A DNA stretch of 48,090 bases from Armatimonadota bacterium. Lineage in GTDB: Bacteria; Armatimonadota; Fimbriimonadia; Fimbriimonadales; Fimbriimonadaceae. Position 1 is the first letter of the stretch. Every line of letters begins with the position of its first letter. The notes beneath the pieces were generated by a model. It saw nothing but the letters and a program-made list of their open reading frames with translations. It searched no databases and was not told the origin of the DNA. Positions 31,421 to 40,638 of this stretch are shown piece after piece. Made by a program: the position numbers and the translations under genes. Where the stretch lies: positions 1 through 48,090 of the forward strand of contig JAFDWT010000019.1 of the NCBI GenBank assembly GCA_018268335.1, in the 5' to 3' direction.

Positions 31421-32436
31421 CGCCTACGGACCGTCCGCACCGGCGCTACAACCCACTCCTGGACGAGTGGGTTTTGGTCTCGCCGCATCGCACCCAGCGT
31501 CCCTGGCAAGGCCAGGTCGAAGACAGTCCCCCGACACCTCCGGCCTATGAGCCGACCTGCTATCTGTGCCCAGGTAATGAAAGGGCTGGAAGTCATACAA
31601 ACCCGCAGTACGAATCGACATTCGTTTTCACAAACGATTTCGCCGCCTTACTGCCAGACCAACCGCTTGGTGGGGAATCTGATGGCTTGTTCCGGAGCCA
31701 ATCGGTCTCGGGCGAGTGTCGCGTGCTTTGTTATGCGCCGCAGCACAACCTGACGCTCGCCGAGATGGACTCCTCTCAAATCCGCCGAGTGGTCGACCTG
31801 TGGTGCGACCAGATCAGTGACCTTGGCGCAAAGTACAAGTGGGTGCAAGTGTTCGAAAACAAGGGAGCAGCGATGGGGGCCAGCAGCCCACACCCCCACG
31901 GGCAGATCTGGGCGGGCGACTGGGTTCCGCAAACTCTCGCGCGGGAAGAAGCACACCAGGCGGCGTACTATCAAAAGAACGGACGTCCACTCTTGCTCGA
32001 TGTAGCCCTGGCCGAATCGGGCGGCGACCGGGTGGTTTGTGAGAACGAGGACTGGCTTTTCCTCGTCCCCTACTGGGCGGTCTGGCCATTTGAGGGACTA
32101 CTTTTGCCGAAACAACATCTCGGCCGTCTGCCCGAAGCGCACTTGGGACAACGAGAGTCGCTGAGCGAGATCTTGCGTCAGGCTCTCGTTCGATACGACA
32201 ACCTCTTCGAAACATCGTTCCCCTATTCCATGGGCTGGCACTTTGCGCCATTTGGTCAAGAAACTCCCTGGTGGCAGACCCACCTGCACGTCTTCCCTCC
32301 CCTTCTCCGATCGGCAAGCGTGCGCAAGTTCATGGTCGGCTTTGAGCTACTCGCCGAGCCGCAACGCGACCTCACTCCGGAGCAAGCTGCCGAACGGTTA
32401 ATTAGCGTCCCTGACGTCCACTACACATTGCGATGA
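31417..32436 (+). CDS. galT: Galactose-1-phosphate uridylyltransferase
   Basis: This 339-residue enzyme of the Leloir pathway exchanges UMP between UDP-glucose and galactose-1-phosphate. It belongs to the HIT superfamily. The nucleophile is His161 in SSPHPHGQ. The zinc ligands seen are Cys48 and Cys51 (CYLC), His110 (APQHN) and His159. The second half, with WHFAPFGQETPWWQTHLHVFPPLL, is also intact. The ATG at 31417 overlaps the stop of the hydrolase gene; an upstream in-frame start would add residues from inside that gene. It overlaps the next kinase gene by four bases. Neither galK nor galE is in the window. Confidence 0.96.
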   Translation: MTPTDRPHRRYNPLLDEWVLVSPHRTQRPWQGQVEDSPPTPPAYEPTCYLCPGNERAGSHTNPQYESTFVFTNDFAALLPDQPLGGESDGLFRSQSVSGECRVLCYAPQHNLTLAEMDSSQIRRVVDLWCDQISDLGAKYKWVQVFENKGAAMGASSPHPHGQIWAGDWVPQTLAREEAHQAAYYQKNGRPLLLDVALAESGGDRVVCENEDWLFLVPYWAVWPFEGLLLPKQHLGRLPEAHLGQRESLSEILRQALVRYDNLFETSFPYSMGWHFAPFGQETPWWQTHLHVFPPLLRSASVRKFMVGFELLAEPQRDLTPEQAAERLISVPDVHYTLR

Positions 32437-33341
32437 CCAAGCGACCTTGGCAAGCCGAGATCGAGGTCACGCCGGAGACTGTCCGATTGGTCGTCAACGA
32501 GCAGTTACCGCACCTGGCCAGTCACGACATCACATTTCTTGGTTATGGATGGGACAACGATGCGTACCTCGTTGGCAATCATATTTTTCGATTTCCCAGG
32601 CGCCAGATCGCCGTGGAAATGGTCGAATTCGAAGCCGCAATTCTTCGACTTCTTCCGAACACCTTGCCCCTTGAAGTCCCCCGCTTGGAGCAGGTCGGCA
32701 GGCCGAGTGGTGCATATCCCCACAGCTTTCTGGTCTACCAAATGGTCAAGGGCACCTCTGCCTGTGACCTGCCACAAGCCTATCGGCTGTCTGCGCAAGA
32801 CGCATCGACACTCGGTCAATTCCTAAGGCAAATCCATGCCATACCGGCTACAGTCAGCGACACGATCAGAGGCGACACGATGCGAAAGGGCGACATTCCG
32901 TTTCGCTTGGGAAAGATCGAGGCTGCAATCGCGGCTTTGCCTGGCGATGCCTTGCCTGCGGGCAAAGATGAAGTCCTCCAGGCCGCCAGAATCCTCGCTC
33001 GTGCGACATCAGCCGACAAACTCACGCTCGTCCACGGCGACCTTTACGCACGGCATGTCTTGGTGGACAGCCGTAGAGTGACTGGAGTCATCGACTGGGG
33101 CGACGCGCATGTCGGCGACCCTGCACTTGACCTGTCCATCGCCTACACGATGCTGAACGCTGAGACCGCAGCAACTTTCTTTCTTGCCTACGGCATCGAA
33201 GACGAACGAACTCAGAAGAGAGCAATGTTCCGGGCCCTCTTTTACTCTGCCGTCCTTGCTGATTTCGGTATCGGCAACCAGGACGAATCGATCCTCGCGA
33301 TCGGCCGGTTCGCCACGCGCCGTGTTTTGGAATCGCTATGA
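32433..33341 (+). CDS. APH-family small-molecule kinase
   Basis: This 302-residue kinase has the aminoglycoside-phosphotransferase fold. GYGWDNDAYLVGNHIFRFPRR is the nucleotide-binding opening, LVHGDLYARHVLV carries the catalytic Asp203, and VIDWGDAHVGDPALDL the metal-binding Asp221. A resistance role is possible, but location argues for metabolism: it overlaps galT (ATGA), as an anomeric sugar kinase (NahK/LnpB type, also APH fold) accompanies a GalT in Bifidobacterium. The sequence is AT-richer than its surroundings, a hint of acquisition. The substrate is inference. Confidence 0.8.
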   Translation: MTKRPWQAEIEVTPETVRLVVNEQLPHLASHDITFLGYGWDNDAYLVGNHIFRFPRRQIAVEMVEFEAAILRLLPNTLPLEVPRLEQVGRPSGAYPHSFLVYQMVKGTSACDLPQAYRLSAQDASTLGQFLRQIHAIPATVSDTIRGDTMRKGDIPFRLGKIEAAIAALPGDALPAGKDEVLQAARILARATSADKLTLVHGDLYARHVLVDSRRVTGVIDWGDAHVGDPALDLSIAYTMLNAETAATFFLAYGIEDERTQKRAMFRALFYSAVLADFGIGNQDESILAIGRFATRRVLESL

Positions 33342-33359
33342 GCATGGTAAACACGGCAG

Positions 33360-34499
33360 ATGTTTGCGGCACTGGTCTTGATCACCCAGGCGAACCTGGA
33401 CGCACAAATCGACCGGGCAAGGCTCAAGGCGACGGTTGAAAAGCTGGCCTCCTGGCACGACCGGAACACGAACAACCCCACCCTGACTGAAGCGGCCGAC
33501 TGGCTGGCAAGCGAGCTCAAGAAGATTCCCGGCCTACAGGTCGAGACGATGAAGTACGGCGTCAAGAAAGGGGCGCGGATCAAGGAAGACAAGGAGGTCG
33601 TGCAGGTGGTGGCCACTCTGCCCGGCGAGGACGACCGCCGCATCCTGGTCGGCGGCCACTTTGACACCATCAACATGGTGCCCCGCGACCTGGAGACCTC
33701 GCTGCAAAGTAGGGCACCAGGTGCCAACGACGACAGCAGCGGCACCTCGCTCACGCTTGAATTGGCCCGGGTGATGGCCACTCGCAAGTGGAAACACACG
33801 CTCGTCTTCATCGCCTTCAGCGGCGAGGAGCAAGGCCTGCTTGGGTCGGCAGCCCTAGCTAGGCGAGCCAAAGAAGAGGGCTGGAAAATCGACGCGCTCC
33901 TGAACAACGACATCGTCGGCAATAGCGGCAACAAGCTGGGCCAGAAGGAGAACAAGCTTGTCCGCGTCTTCAGCGACGAATCCGACAAGCACCAAAGCCG
34001 TGAGTTGGCCCGGTTCATCGCCTACGCAGCCCGCGCCAAGGACTTCGGCGTCAAGTTGGTCTACCGCAAAGACAGGTTCGGGCGTGGCGGCGACCACACC
34101 TCGTTCAACAACGAAGGGTTCACAGCCGTGCGGTTCACTGAGGTGTTCGAAGAGTTTTCCCGCCAGCACACCGCCGAAGACTTGCCGAGCGGCGTCGATT
34201 TTGACTATCTACGGCATGTCGCCCAGGTCAACCTCCGGGCCGCATCCCAACTCGCCGACGCCGGTGAGCAGCCAACGACCGTCCGCATCGACCGCCGGCA
34301 AGGCTATGACACCAGGATCACTTGGAAATCGACGGCAGAGACGACCTACACCATTTACTGGAGGGACACGGCCTCATCGGTGTGGCAACGCCACAAAGAC
34401 ATCGGGCCGGTCAGCGAGTTCACGGTCAAAGGCATCAACAAGGACGACCACATCTTTGCGGTCGGGGCCAAAGGCGGGATTCCCGTCGAAGCGAAATGA
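33360..34499 (+). CDS. M28 family zinc aminopeptidase with FN3-like C-terminus
   Basis: This 379-residue peptidase has a short N-terminal hydrophobic stretch (MFAALVLITQA) that may be an export signal. The co-catalytic zinc site is clear: His100 (GGHFDT), Asp124 (GANDDSSG), Glu156/Glu157 (GEEQG), Asp184 (NNDIVGN) and His270 (RQHTAED). The last 75 residues (TTYTIYWRD, TVKGINKDDH) look like a fibronectin-III-type module, a common addition to exported aminopeptidases. It starts 18 bases after the kinase stop, with a TAAACA hexamer six bases before it, and ends three bases from the convergent GGDEF-EAL gene. Confidence 0.92.
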   Translation: MFAALVLITQANLDAQIDRARLKATVEKLASWHDRNTNNPTLTEAADWLASELKKIPGLQVETMKYGVKKGARIKEDKEVVQVVATLPGEDDRRILVGGHFDTINMVPRDLETSLQSRAPGANDDSSGTSLTLELARVMATRKWKHTLVFIAFSGEEQGLLGSAALARRAKEEGWKIDALLNNDIVGNSGNKLGQKENKLVRVFSDESDKHQSRELARFIAYAARAKDFGVKLVYRKDRFGRGGDHTSFNNEGFTAVRFTEVFEEFSRQHTAEDLPSGVDFDYLRHVAQVNLRAASQLADAGEQPTTVRIDRRQGYDTRITWKSTAETTYTIYWRDTASSVWQRHKDIGPVSEFTVKGINKDDHIFAVGAKGGIPVEAK

Positions 34500-34502
34500 C
34501 AC

Positions 34503-37500
34503 TTAGGCGGCGCGGAGCGAACCAGAAAGCCACTTCTTGTACTTCGCTTTATCCACAGGCCCCGAGAAGAAGTATCCCTGGCAGTGGTCCGTGCCTAAGG
34601 CGTGCAGTTGCACAAACTGGCTTTCTGTTTCGACGCCCTCGGCCACGACGGTCAGTCCAATCACTTTGCAGAGCGTCACAAGAGCGCGGATGATCGCCCC
34701 GGCCTCCAAGCTATCGCCGACGGAATGGACGAACGCTTTGTCGATTTTTACGATGTCGACGGGCAGGCTGGCTAGCATGCCCATGGCCGAATATCCGGTC
34801 CCAAAGTCATCGACGGCTAGCTTAATGCCCATCTCACGCAAGGCTTCGCATTTAGGGCCAAACGTATCCAGCGATCCGACCAAGACAGTCTCGGTGATTT
34901 CGAGTGTCAAAGCTGCCGGCGGGAGACCAGTCGCATCTAGCACCCTTTTTACCTTGGCGACATAATCCATGCCCTTTAACTGCACCCCAGAGACGTTGAC
35001 GGCCACGCGCAGGTCGGGCGAAACCGTGGACCGCAATTCTTGTGTGTACCGGCAAGCCTCTTCCAGCACCCACTCGCCGACTTGCTCGATCAATCCAATT
35101 TCTTCTAGAAGAGGAATGAACTTGTCAGGGCCGACCAACCCACGTCGATCGCTTTTCCAACGGATCAATGCCTCGGCGGAAACTTTGTTTCCAGTTGCAG
35201 CTTCGACGAGTGGTTGGTAGTAAACCTCGAATTGCCGTTTCTCCCATGCCTGACGCATGTCTGCCTCTAGTTGCAGACGGTTAATCGTCTCGTCGGCCAT
35301 CCAGTCTTCGAACACTTTCCAACAGGACTTACCTTCAGATTTGGCATAGTACATGGCCATGTCGGCCTGCTGCAACAGGGTGTCGACCGTGGATTTGCCC
35401 TTCGAAATCGCCAACCCAACACTGAAACTCGTCGAAAGCTCCCGACCGTCCAACTCCACGGGGTCGGTCACACGGTCCACGATCCGAGCAGCGACCTTTC
35501 CGCCAGACTGCAAATCGGTTGAAGGTATCAGGACGGCGAATTCGTCACCACCCAATCTGGCCACGATGGCTCCTCCGCAGACCTCTGTCAAGCGCTCAGC
35601 CACCGTCTTGAGCAACTGGTCACCAGCGTCGTGTCCCATCGCATCATTGACATATTTGAAGTTGTCAAGGTCGAGATAAAGTAGCCCCGGCGTCACTCCG
35701 TCCTTGGCTGTCGCGACAGTCAGTTCGACCAACTCCATAAACCGACGGCGGTTGTAGAGGTTAGTCAGAGGGTCTCTGGTCGCAAGAGTGTCCAACTGCT
35801 CGTTCATTTCGGCCAGTTGTATGGCCTGGTCGCGGATAGCTTGCTCGCGCTCAACCTGCTCTGTGATATCCATCGCAGAGACGAGAACACCGCCGACTGT
35901 TCCGTCACTTAGGTGCCAAGGTCGGCTTTCCCACCACAAATGAGAGGTCGCCTGGCCACCCCTGGTCCGCCACTCTTCGTCATGGCACGTGACCACCGCT
36001 CCATCAAGGCACCGGTGAAATGCTGAGTACCAAGATGCAGGTGATTCGTGGCAAGCGTCAAAGTGGTTGAGTCCCTGCGCCGAACCTTGCGTCAAGCCGA
36101 ACATCTCCTCCCATCGCTCTGATGCGGCGACATAAATGTAATCGCGGTCTAGCATGGCGATCGCAGCCGGCGCGTGGGCTACAAAGTCATGCAATCTCGC
36201 CCGCTCATTGGCTAAGGTCCGCGAGGCTTGTTCCACCTCGGTGACGTCGGCTATCGTCGAGACGACACCTTGGATCGAGCTTTCGCTTCCCAAAATGACC
36301 TCAGTGTTGACCCGAATCCAGCGATGGCTTCCGTCTGGCCGTGTCAAGCCACATAGAAAGTCGTGTTTCGACTGACCAGTCCTAAGGCTCAGGGCGGAAG
36401 GCAAATTGTCCTTATGGAGCGGCGCTCCCCTAGAGTCCGTCAATGCCAACGGAGAGTCTTCTGGGAATCCGCCGAGCAGAGACGCCTTGGAGAGGCCGAG
36501 GATTCTTTCTGCCGCTTGGTTGACCATGGCGACTTTGCCATCGGCCAAGCGCAATATCACGCCTTCAGCCATGCTGCTGAACATAGCGCTGAGTCGCTGC
36601 TCACTCTCAGACAAGCTTTCCTGCAACCGCCGTTCTTCGCTGATGTCGCTCTTAATTGTCATGTAGCCAGCGTGCATGCCAGCTGTATCGAAGACAGGCT
36701 CAACCTCGACTTTAGCCCAGTATTGAGCTCCATCCTTGCGATATTTGACGAGTGTGGTTTCACAGCGCAAGACGTGATCCATTGACTGGGTCACACGCTT
36801 TACTTCTGCTGGGTCTGTGTCTGGACCGACACCGAATCCTTCATAGAGTTGGCCGATCGCCTCCTCTGACATATAGCCGGTCATGCGAACGAAACCCTCG
36901 TTGACCCACTCGATCCTTCGGTCCAGACCAATCACGATGACGGCGTTTCCAGTCCTTCTGGCGATCTCGGCCAAGCGTAAGTTCTGCTTGTATTCCGCTT
37001 GAGCCGCCGCGACGACGCGCCGATGGCTCAATCGTGTAAGGAAAACGATTCCGACCAATAGGATCGAGAGACCGACGGCAGGAACGAGGCCGCTAAGTGC
37101 TTGGTTCCTCCTTCGAGCTTGCTCCAGCATGAAGTCCTTTGCATCAACGTCTACTCCGACGACGCCAGCCATGGAGCCATCTTTGCGGTAGTACGGGGCG
37201 AATCCCGAAATGAACGTGCCCCACACGTCGGTGTAGGGCTTGTCGCTGGCCGTCGCTATCGGTTTTGCCGTACTACGAAGAGAGATTGCGAGTGCCGGGT
37301 CATTGTTTTCGTAGACCTCTCCGACCCGTGCCTGGTCTTCCTTTCCGTCGCCGTCATGGTCGCCGGGCATGGTCGGATCGACAACGAACATGATCTTGCC
37401 GTTCTCTATCCGTGTCGTGTAGATGAACTTAATGCCGGGCGTGGAGTTGAACGCCTTTCGCAGTGGAGCGGCGGCAGCGTCAAACTCTTTTGTGTTCGTC

Positions 37501-37754
37501 TGCTTGTCATCGCGGAAAGTGTCGAACAGGTCACCGTCCACAAGGCTTGACAGTGTCGAAGCAAGCCGGATGAGTTCGGCCCTTTTGCTTTGCAGCGCCT
37601 CCTGCTCTGCTTGTTGCCAGATGCCGTAGATACCAGCGCAAACGATGAGCAGCAGAATGACTCCGACGGCAAGTGCTTCGCCCAGCGACGCAAAGACCCA
37701 CCCGAGACGGATCTTGGAGGATGCTAGCTCGTTGCTTCGTCGTGTGTCGCGCAT
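34503..37754 (-). CDS. Membrane PAS-GGDEF-EAL cyclic-di-GMP sensor
   Basis: This 1083-residue protein controls the second messenger c-di-GMP. Two membrane helices (about residues 26-48 and 218-240) flank a periplasmic cache-like domain that contains the calcium-loop-like PGDHDGDGKEDQA near residue 130. Three PAS-type domains follow at about 255-375, 380-510 and 515-635. A GGDEF domain has an intact GGDEF (735-739) and an EAL domain has AEALIRW (EAL at 861-863) and the DDFGTG loop (982-987), so both synthesis and hydrolysis look possible. I see no clear RxxD inhibitory site just before GGDEF. It is alone, convergent with the M28 gene. The ligand of the outer domain is unknown. Confidence 0.94.
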   Translation of the reverse strand: MRDTRRSNELASSKIRLGWVFASLGEALAVGVILLLIVCAGIYGIWQQAEQEALQSKRAELIRLASTLSSLVDGDLFDTFRDDKQTNTKEFDAAAAPLRKAFNSTPGIKFIYTTRIENGKIMFVVDPTMPGDHDGDGKEDQARVGEVYENNDPALAISLRSTAKPIATASDKPYTDVWGTFISGFAPYYRKDGSMAGVVGVDVDAKDFMLEQARRRNQALSGLVPAVGLSILLVGIVFLTRLSHRRVVAAAQAEYKQNLRLAEIARRTGNAVIVIGLDRRIEWVNEGFVRMTGYMSEEAIGQLYEGFGVGPDTDPAEVKRVTQSMDHVLRCETTLVKYRKDGAQYWAKVEVEPVFDTAGMHAGYMTIKSDISEERRLQESLSESEQRLSAMFSSMAEGVILRLADGKVAMVNQAAERILGLSKASLLGGFPEDSPLALTDSRGAPLHKDNLPSALSLRTGQSKHDFLCGLTRPDGSHRWIRVNTEVILGSESSIQGVVSTIADVTEVEQASRTLANERARLHDFVAHAPAAIAMLDRDYIYVAASERWEEMFGLTQGSAQGLNHFDACHESPASWYSAFHRCLDGAVVTCHDEEWRTRGGQATSHLWWESRPWHLSDGTVGGVLVSAMDITEQVEREQAIRDQAIQLAEMNEQLDTLATRDPLTNLYNRRRFMELVELTVATAKDGVTPGLLYLDLDNFKYVNDAMGHDAGDQLLKTVAERLTEVCGGAIVARLGGDEFAVLIPSTDLQSGGKVAARIVDRVTDPVELDGRELSTSFSVGLAISKGKSTVDTLLQQADMAMYYAKSEGKSCWKVFEDWMADETINRLQLEADMRQAWEKRQFEVYYQPLVEAATGNKVSAEALIRWKSDRRGLVGPDKFIPLLEEIGLIEQVGEWVLEEACRYTQELRSTVSPDLRVAVNVSGVQLKGMDYVAKVKRVLDATGLPPAALTLEITETVLVGSLDTFGPKCEALREMGIKLAVDDFGTGYSAMGMLASLPVDIVKIDKAFVHSVGDSLEAGAIIRALVTLCKVIGLTVVAEGVETESQFVQLHALGTDHCQGYFFSGPVDKAKYKKWLSGSLRAA

Positions 37755-37762
37755 GAGGTGGC

Positions 37763-37768
37763 AGATTG
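37763..37768 (-). promoter_or_regulatory. Putative -10 (CAATCT) of the GGDEF-EAL gene
   Basis: CAATCT, the same hexamer as before proS, lies eight bases before the ATG at 37754. Confidence 0.3.
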
Positions 37769-37901
37769 CGACTCATTGTCGCCATCTAGATTGTCGGCAA
37801 CCCGGTCCGCCAGATACATAGAGGAGTCCGCGGATTTGCAGCGCCGGACAGAATTCTCTTCATTGGCACCCACGCAGCACCCCTCGATTCCATTTTTGGA
37901 G

Positions 37902-37907
37902 TATCAC
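37902..37907 (+). promoter_or_regulatory. Putative -10 (TATCAC) of the SGNH-GH31 operon
   Basis: GTATCACT includes TATCAC, six bases before the ATG at 37914, and ATCACT in the next register. It lies in the divergent gap shared with the GGDEF-EAL gene. Confidence 0.35.
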
Positions 37908-37913
37908 TGCGCT

Positions 37914-38591
37914 ATGCAGAGGCTATGCCGGTTGCAGCTCGCTGTGGCTGTCGCCATGCTCGTATCGACAGGGGCAAGGGCCTTCGACCAGTCTCCGCAG
38001 GTTGGTCCACCCTTTGAAACCGACATCCGCAAGTTCGAAGAGGCCGATGCTCAACAGGCACCGGCAGAGGGAGGCATCGTCTTTGTCGGTAGTTCAAGCA
38101 TCGTTCGCTGGTCGACTCTCAAGGAAGATTTCCCCGGCATCCCGGTGATCAACCGTGGCTTTGGCGGGTCGGCGATCAGCGACTCAGTCCGTTACGCCCG
38201 CCGGATCGTCACCAAATACAAGCCGAAGATGGTCGTGTTCTTTGCCGGTTCCAACGACCTGGCTTCGGGAAAGAAGTCTGACGAGGTGGTCGCCGACTTC
38301 CGGAAATTCGTGGCCATCGTCCACGAAGACCTTCCGAAGACCAAGATCGTCTTTCTGTCCATCACGCCAGCGCCGTCCCGACAACAGCTATGGCCGGCGA
38401 TGCAGGAGGTCAACCACACTGTCCAGGCGATCTGCAAGAAGGGCCCGAACCTCCAGTTCGTCGATTTCTGGAGCCAGTTCTTGACCAAGGAAGGAGGACC
38501 CCGCCCCGAAATCTTTGTCGAAGATCAACTCCACATGAACCCCAAGGGCTACGCCATCTGGGTGGCGGGGTTGAAGTCCGTCGTCAAGTAG
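37914..38591 (+). CDS. Exported SGNH/GDSL-type hydrolase
   Basis: This 225-residue esterase has a signal peptide (cut near GARA, residue 23). All four SGNH blocks are present: FVGSSSIVRW with nucleophile Ser61, NRGFGGSA with the oxyanion Gly, FAGSNDLA with Asn114, and DQLHMNPKGY with Asp204 and His207. Such enzymes often remove acetyl or other acyl groups from carbohydrate, and the GH31 gene 15 bases downstream fits that. I chose the ATG at 37914, since the upstream extension of the frame has no signal character. Confidence 0.92.
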   Translation: MQRLCRLQLAVAVAMLVSTGARAFDQSPQVGPPFETDIRKFEEADAQQAPAEGGIVFVGSSSIVRWSTLKEDFPGIPVINRGFGGSAISDSVRYARRIVTKYKPKMVVFFAGSNDLASGKKSDEVVADFRKFVAIVHEDLPKTKIVFLSITPAPSRQQLWPAMQEVNHTVQAICKKGPNLQFVDFWSQFLTKEGGPRPEIFVEDQLHMNPKGYAIWVAGLKSVVK

Positions 38592-38606
38592 CCTCAGGAA
38601 CGTGCA

Positions 38607-40622
38607 ATGACAACGCTTTTTGCAGCATTGATTCTTGCCGCCGTCATTCCGCCAAAGTGGGACGAGGTAGCTAAAGGAGTTTGGCGCGGGCGGATTGGAG
38701 CTCATGACTCGCCGACCTTGACTGAGGCTGCCGAGGCGGTTCCGCGCTCGGCTTCGATCAAAGCGAAGAGTCAAGTCCCCTTCGACCTGAAACAGGTCAA
38801 GATGGACGTTGCTTCCGAGTATGCGAGGGTCGAACTCCCGCTCGCCAAAGGCGAGAAAATCTTCGGCCTTGGCCTGCAGATGAAGGGGAGTGACCGGCGA
38901 GGCGGCGTCTACCACCTGCAGGTCGACCACTACGCTGAGGGGCACGACAGGCTCCACGCACCCACGCCGTTCTATGTCAGTAGCCGAGGTTATGCGGTCT
39001 TCTTCAACACGACGCGTCCGATCAACGTCTACGTCGGCGTCGGCAACCGGACGGACCGGAACGATGCGCCAGCCCGCGACCGCAACACCGACCCCAAGTG
39101 GGACGCCCAGCCCGACAGCGGCCACGTGGAGGCGAGCGTCCAGGGACCCGGGATCGAGGTACTGGTCTTCGAAGGTCCGACCGCCATGGACGCCGTGCGA
39201 CGGTACGTCATGTATTGCGGCGGCGGGGCGATGCCTCCCCAGTGGGCGCTTGGCTTCTGGCACCGCACGCCGTCGCTCGCGACGGCCAAGCAGGTCGAGG
39301 ACGAGGCCGGCGAGTTTGATAGGCGCGGCTTTCCTCTGGACGTTATCGGCCTAGAGCCAGGGTGGCAATCCACCTCTTATCCCGGCACGATGGAGTGGGA
39401 TCCTGGCCGCTTCCCGAACCCAGACAAGTTCTTGAAGGGACAGTCTGCCATGGGTGTCCACGTCAATCTGTGGGAGAACCCGTACGTCAAGCCTGGCAGC
39501 AAGCTCGCTGAGGCTCTCCAGCCAGGGTTTGGGTCGCACACGGTCTGGCTGGGGCTCGTGCCGGATATCAACTTGCCCCGAGTCGCCAAAGCCGAGCGCG
39601 ACTTTCATGCAGCCGAGCACCTGGACAAGGGTGTGAGCGGATACAAGATCGACGAGGTCGACGGATTTGACAACTGGCTCTGGCCCGACCACGCGACGTT
39701 CCCTTCTGGCCTCTCCGGCATTCGTATGCGGCAGATCTATGGCGTCCTGTGGCAACGAGAATTGACGCGCCTCTTTGAGGAGCGGAACGAGCGTACGTTC
39801 GGTCTTGTCCGGGGCTCCAACGGCGCGGCGACCCGGTTCCCGTTCGCCATCTACAGCGACACCTACGACCACCGGCAGTATGTGACCGCCTTGACGAGCT
39901 CGTCGCTCGCTGGCGTCCTTTGGTGTGCGGAAATCCGGAGCGCGTCGACCGACGAGGAGTGGGTGCGACGGATGCAATCGGCTTGCCTATCGCCCATCGC
40001 GCAACTCAACGCTTGGGACAGCGGGAAGAAGCCGTGGAGCTATCCCGCGGTCGAGAAGGAAGTCAAAGAGGCGATGCTCCTGCGCGAATCTCTGGTTCCT
40101 TACCTCTACACCACCTTTTGGCAATACGCCAGCGAAGGCACACCGCCGGTGCGCCCGATGTGCCTGGTCGACGGCGGCGAGGAGACCGACCAGTACCTGC
40201 TCGGCGACGACCTGCTGGTCGCGCCGATGTTCGTCGGCGAGACGTCGCGCAAAGTCCGCCTTCCAGCGGGCAAGTGGTACGACTATCAAACCGGCAAGTA
40301 CGTCGGTTCGCAGCAGACGGTCGAGATCAGCCCGAAGCTGGCAGAGATTCCACTCTTCGTCCGAGGGGGGCGCGCGATACCGACTTTCGCTGGTGCGACC
40401 CGGGCGCAGGGTGAGGCTTATCTGCCTCGTTGCTACGGCGACGGCCCGTGGGCTGGACAAATCTACGAAGACGACGGTAAGTCAGTGGCCTATCGCTCTG
40501 GAGCTTATGGCTTCTTCGACTTGACAAGTGGGGCCGACAAGGTGTCACAGAAGCATTTGGCCGGTAGTCGAAGGGAGCTGGCGAGGAAGCTGCTGCCGCC
40601 GCTCATCGTCGGGAAGGCGTGA
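38607..40622 (+). CDS. Exported GH31-family alpha-glycosidase
   Basis: This 671-residue enzyme has a short signal-like N-terminus (TTLFAALILAAVIPP). GH31 features are a beta domain with IFGLGLQM and the barrel opening MPPQWALGFWHRTPS. The nucleophile Asp349 lies in GYKIDEVDGFD and the likely acid/base Asp418 in AIYSDTYDHR. The C-terminal beta domains carry LVAPMFVGETSRKVRLPAG and YEDDGKS. GH31 members act on alpha-glucosides, alpha-xylosides or sulfoquinovosides; which one is not readable. AGGA seven bases before the ATG is a proper ribosome site, as expected for a second gene in an operon. Confidence 0.92.
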   Translation: MTTLFAALILAAVIPPKWDEVAKGVWRGRIGAHDSPTLTEAAEAVPRSASIKAKSQVPFDLKQVKMDVASEYARVELPLAKGEKIFGLGLQMKGSDRRGGVYHLQVDHYAEGHDRLHAPTPFYVSSRGYAVFFNTTRPINVYVGVGNRTDRNDAPARDRNTDPKWDAQPDSGHVEASVQGPGIEVLVFEGPTAMDAVRRYVMYCGGGAMPPQWALGFWHRTPSLATAKQVEDEAGEFDRRGFPLDVIGLEPGWQSTSYPGTMEWDPGRFPNPDKFLKGQSAMGVHVNLWENPYVKPGSKLAEALQPGFGSHTVWLGLVPDINLPRVAKAERDFHAAEHLDKGVSGYKIDEVDGFDNWLWPDHATFPSGLSGIRMRQIYGVLWQRELTRLFEERNERTFGLVRGSNGAATRFPFAIYSDTYDHRQYVTALTSSSLAGVLWCAEIRSASTDEEWVRRMQSACLSPIAQLNAWDSGKKPWSYPAVEKEVKEAMLLRESLVPYLYTTFWQYASEGTPPVRPMCLVDGGEETDQYLLGDDLLVAPMFVGETSRKVRLPAGKWYDYQTGKYVGSQQTVEISPKLAEIPLFVRGGRAIPTFAGATRAQGEAYLPRCYGDGPWAGQIYEDDGKSVAYRSGAYGFFDLTSGADKVSQKHLAGSRRELARKLLPPLIVGKA

Positions 40623-40623
40623 G

Positions 40624-40629
40624 TACACT
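40624..40629 (+). promoter_or_regulatory. Putative -10 (TACACT) of the beta-propeller-like gene
   Basis: TACACT begins two bases past the GH31 stop codon (TGA, 40620-40622) and nine bases before the GTG at 40639. It matches the smpB hexamer exactly. Confidence 0.4.
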
Positions 40630-40638
40630 GGCATCGCC

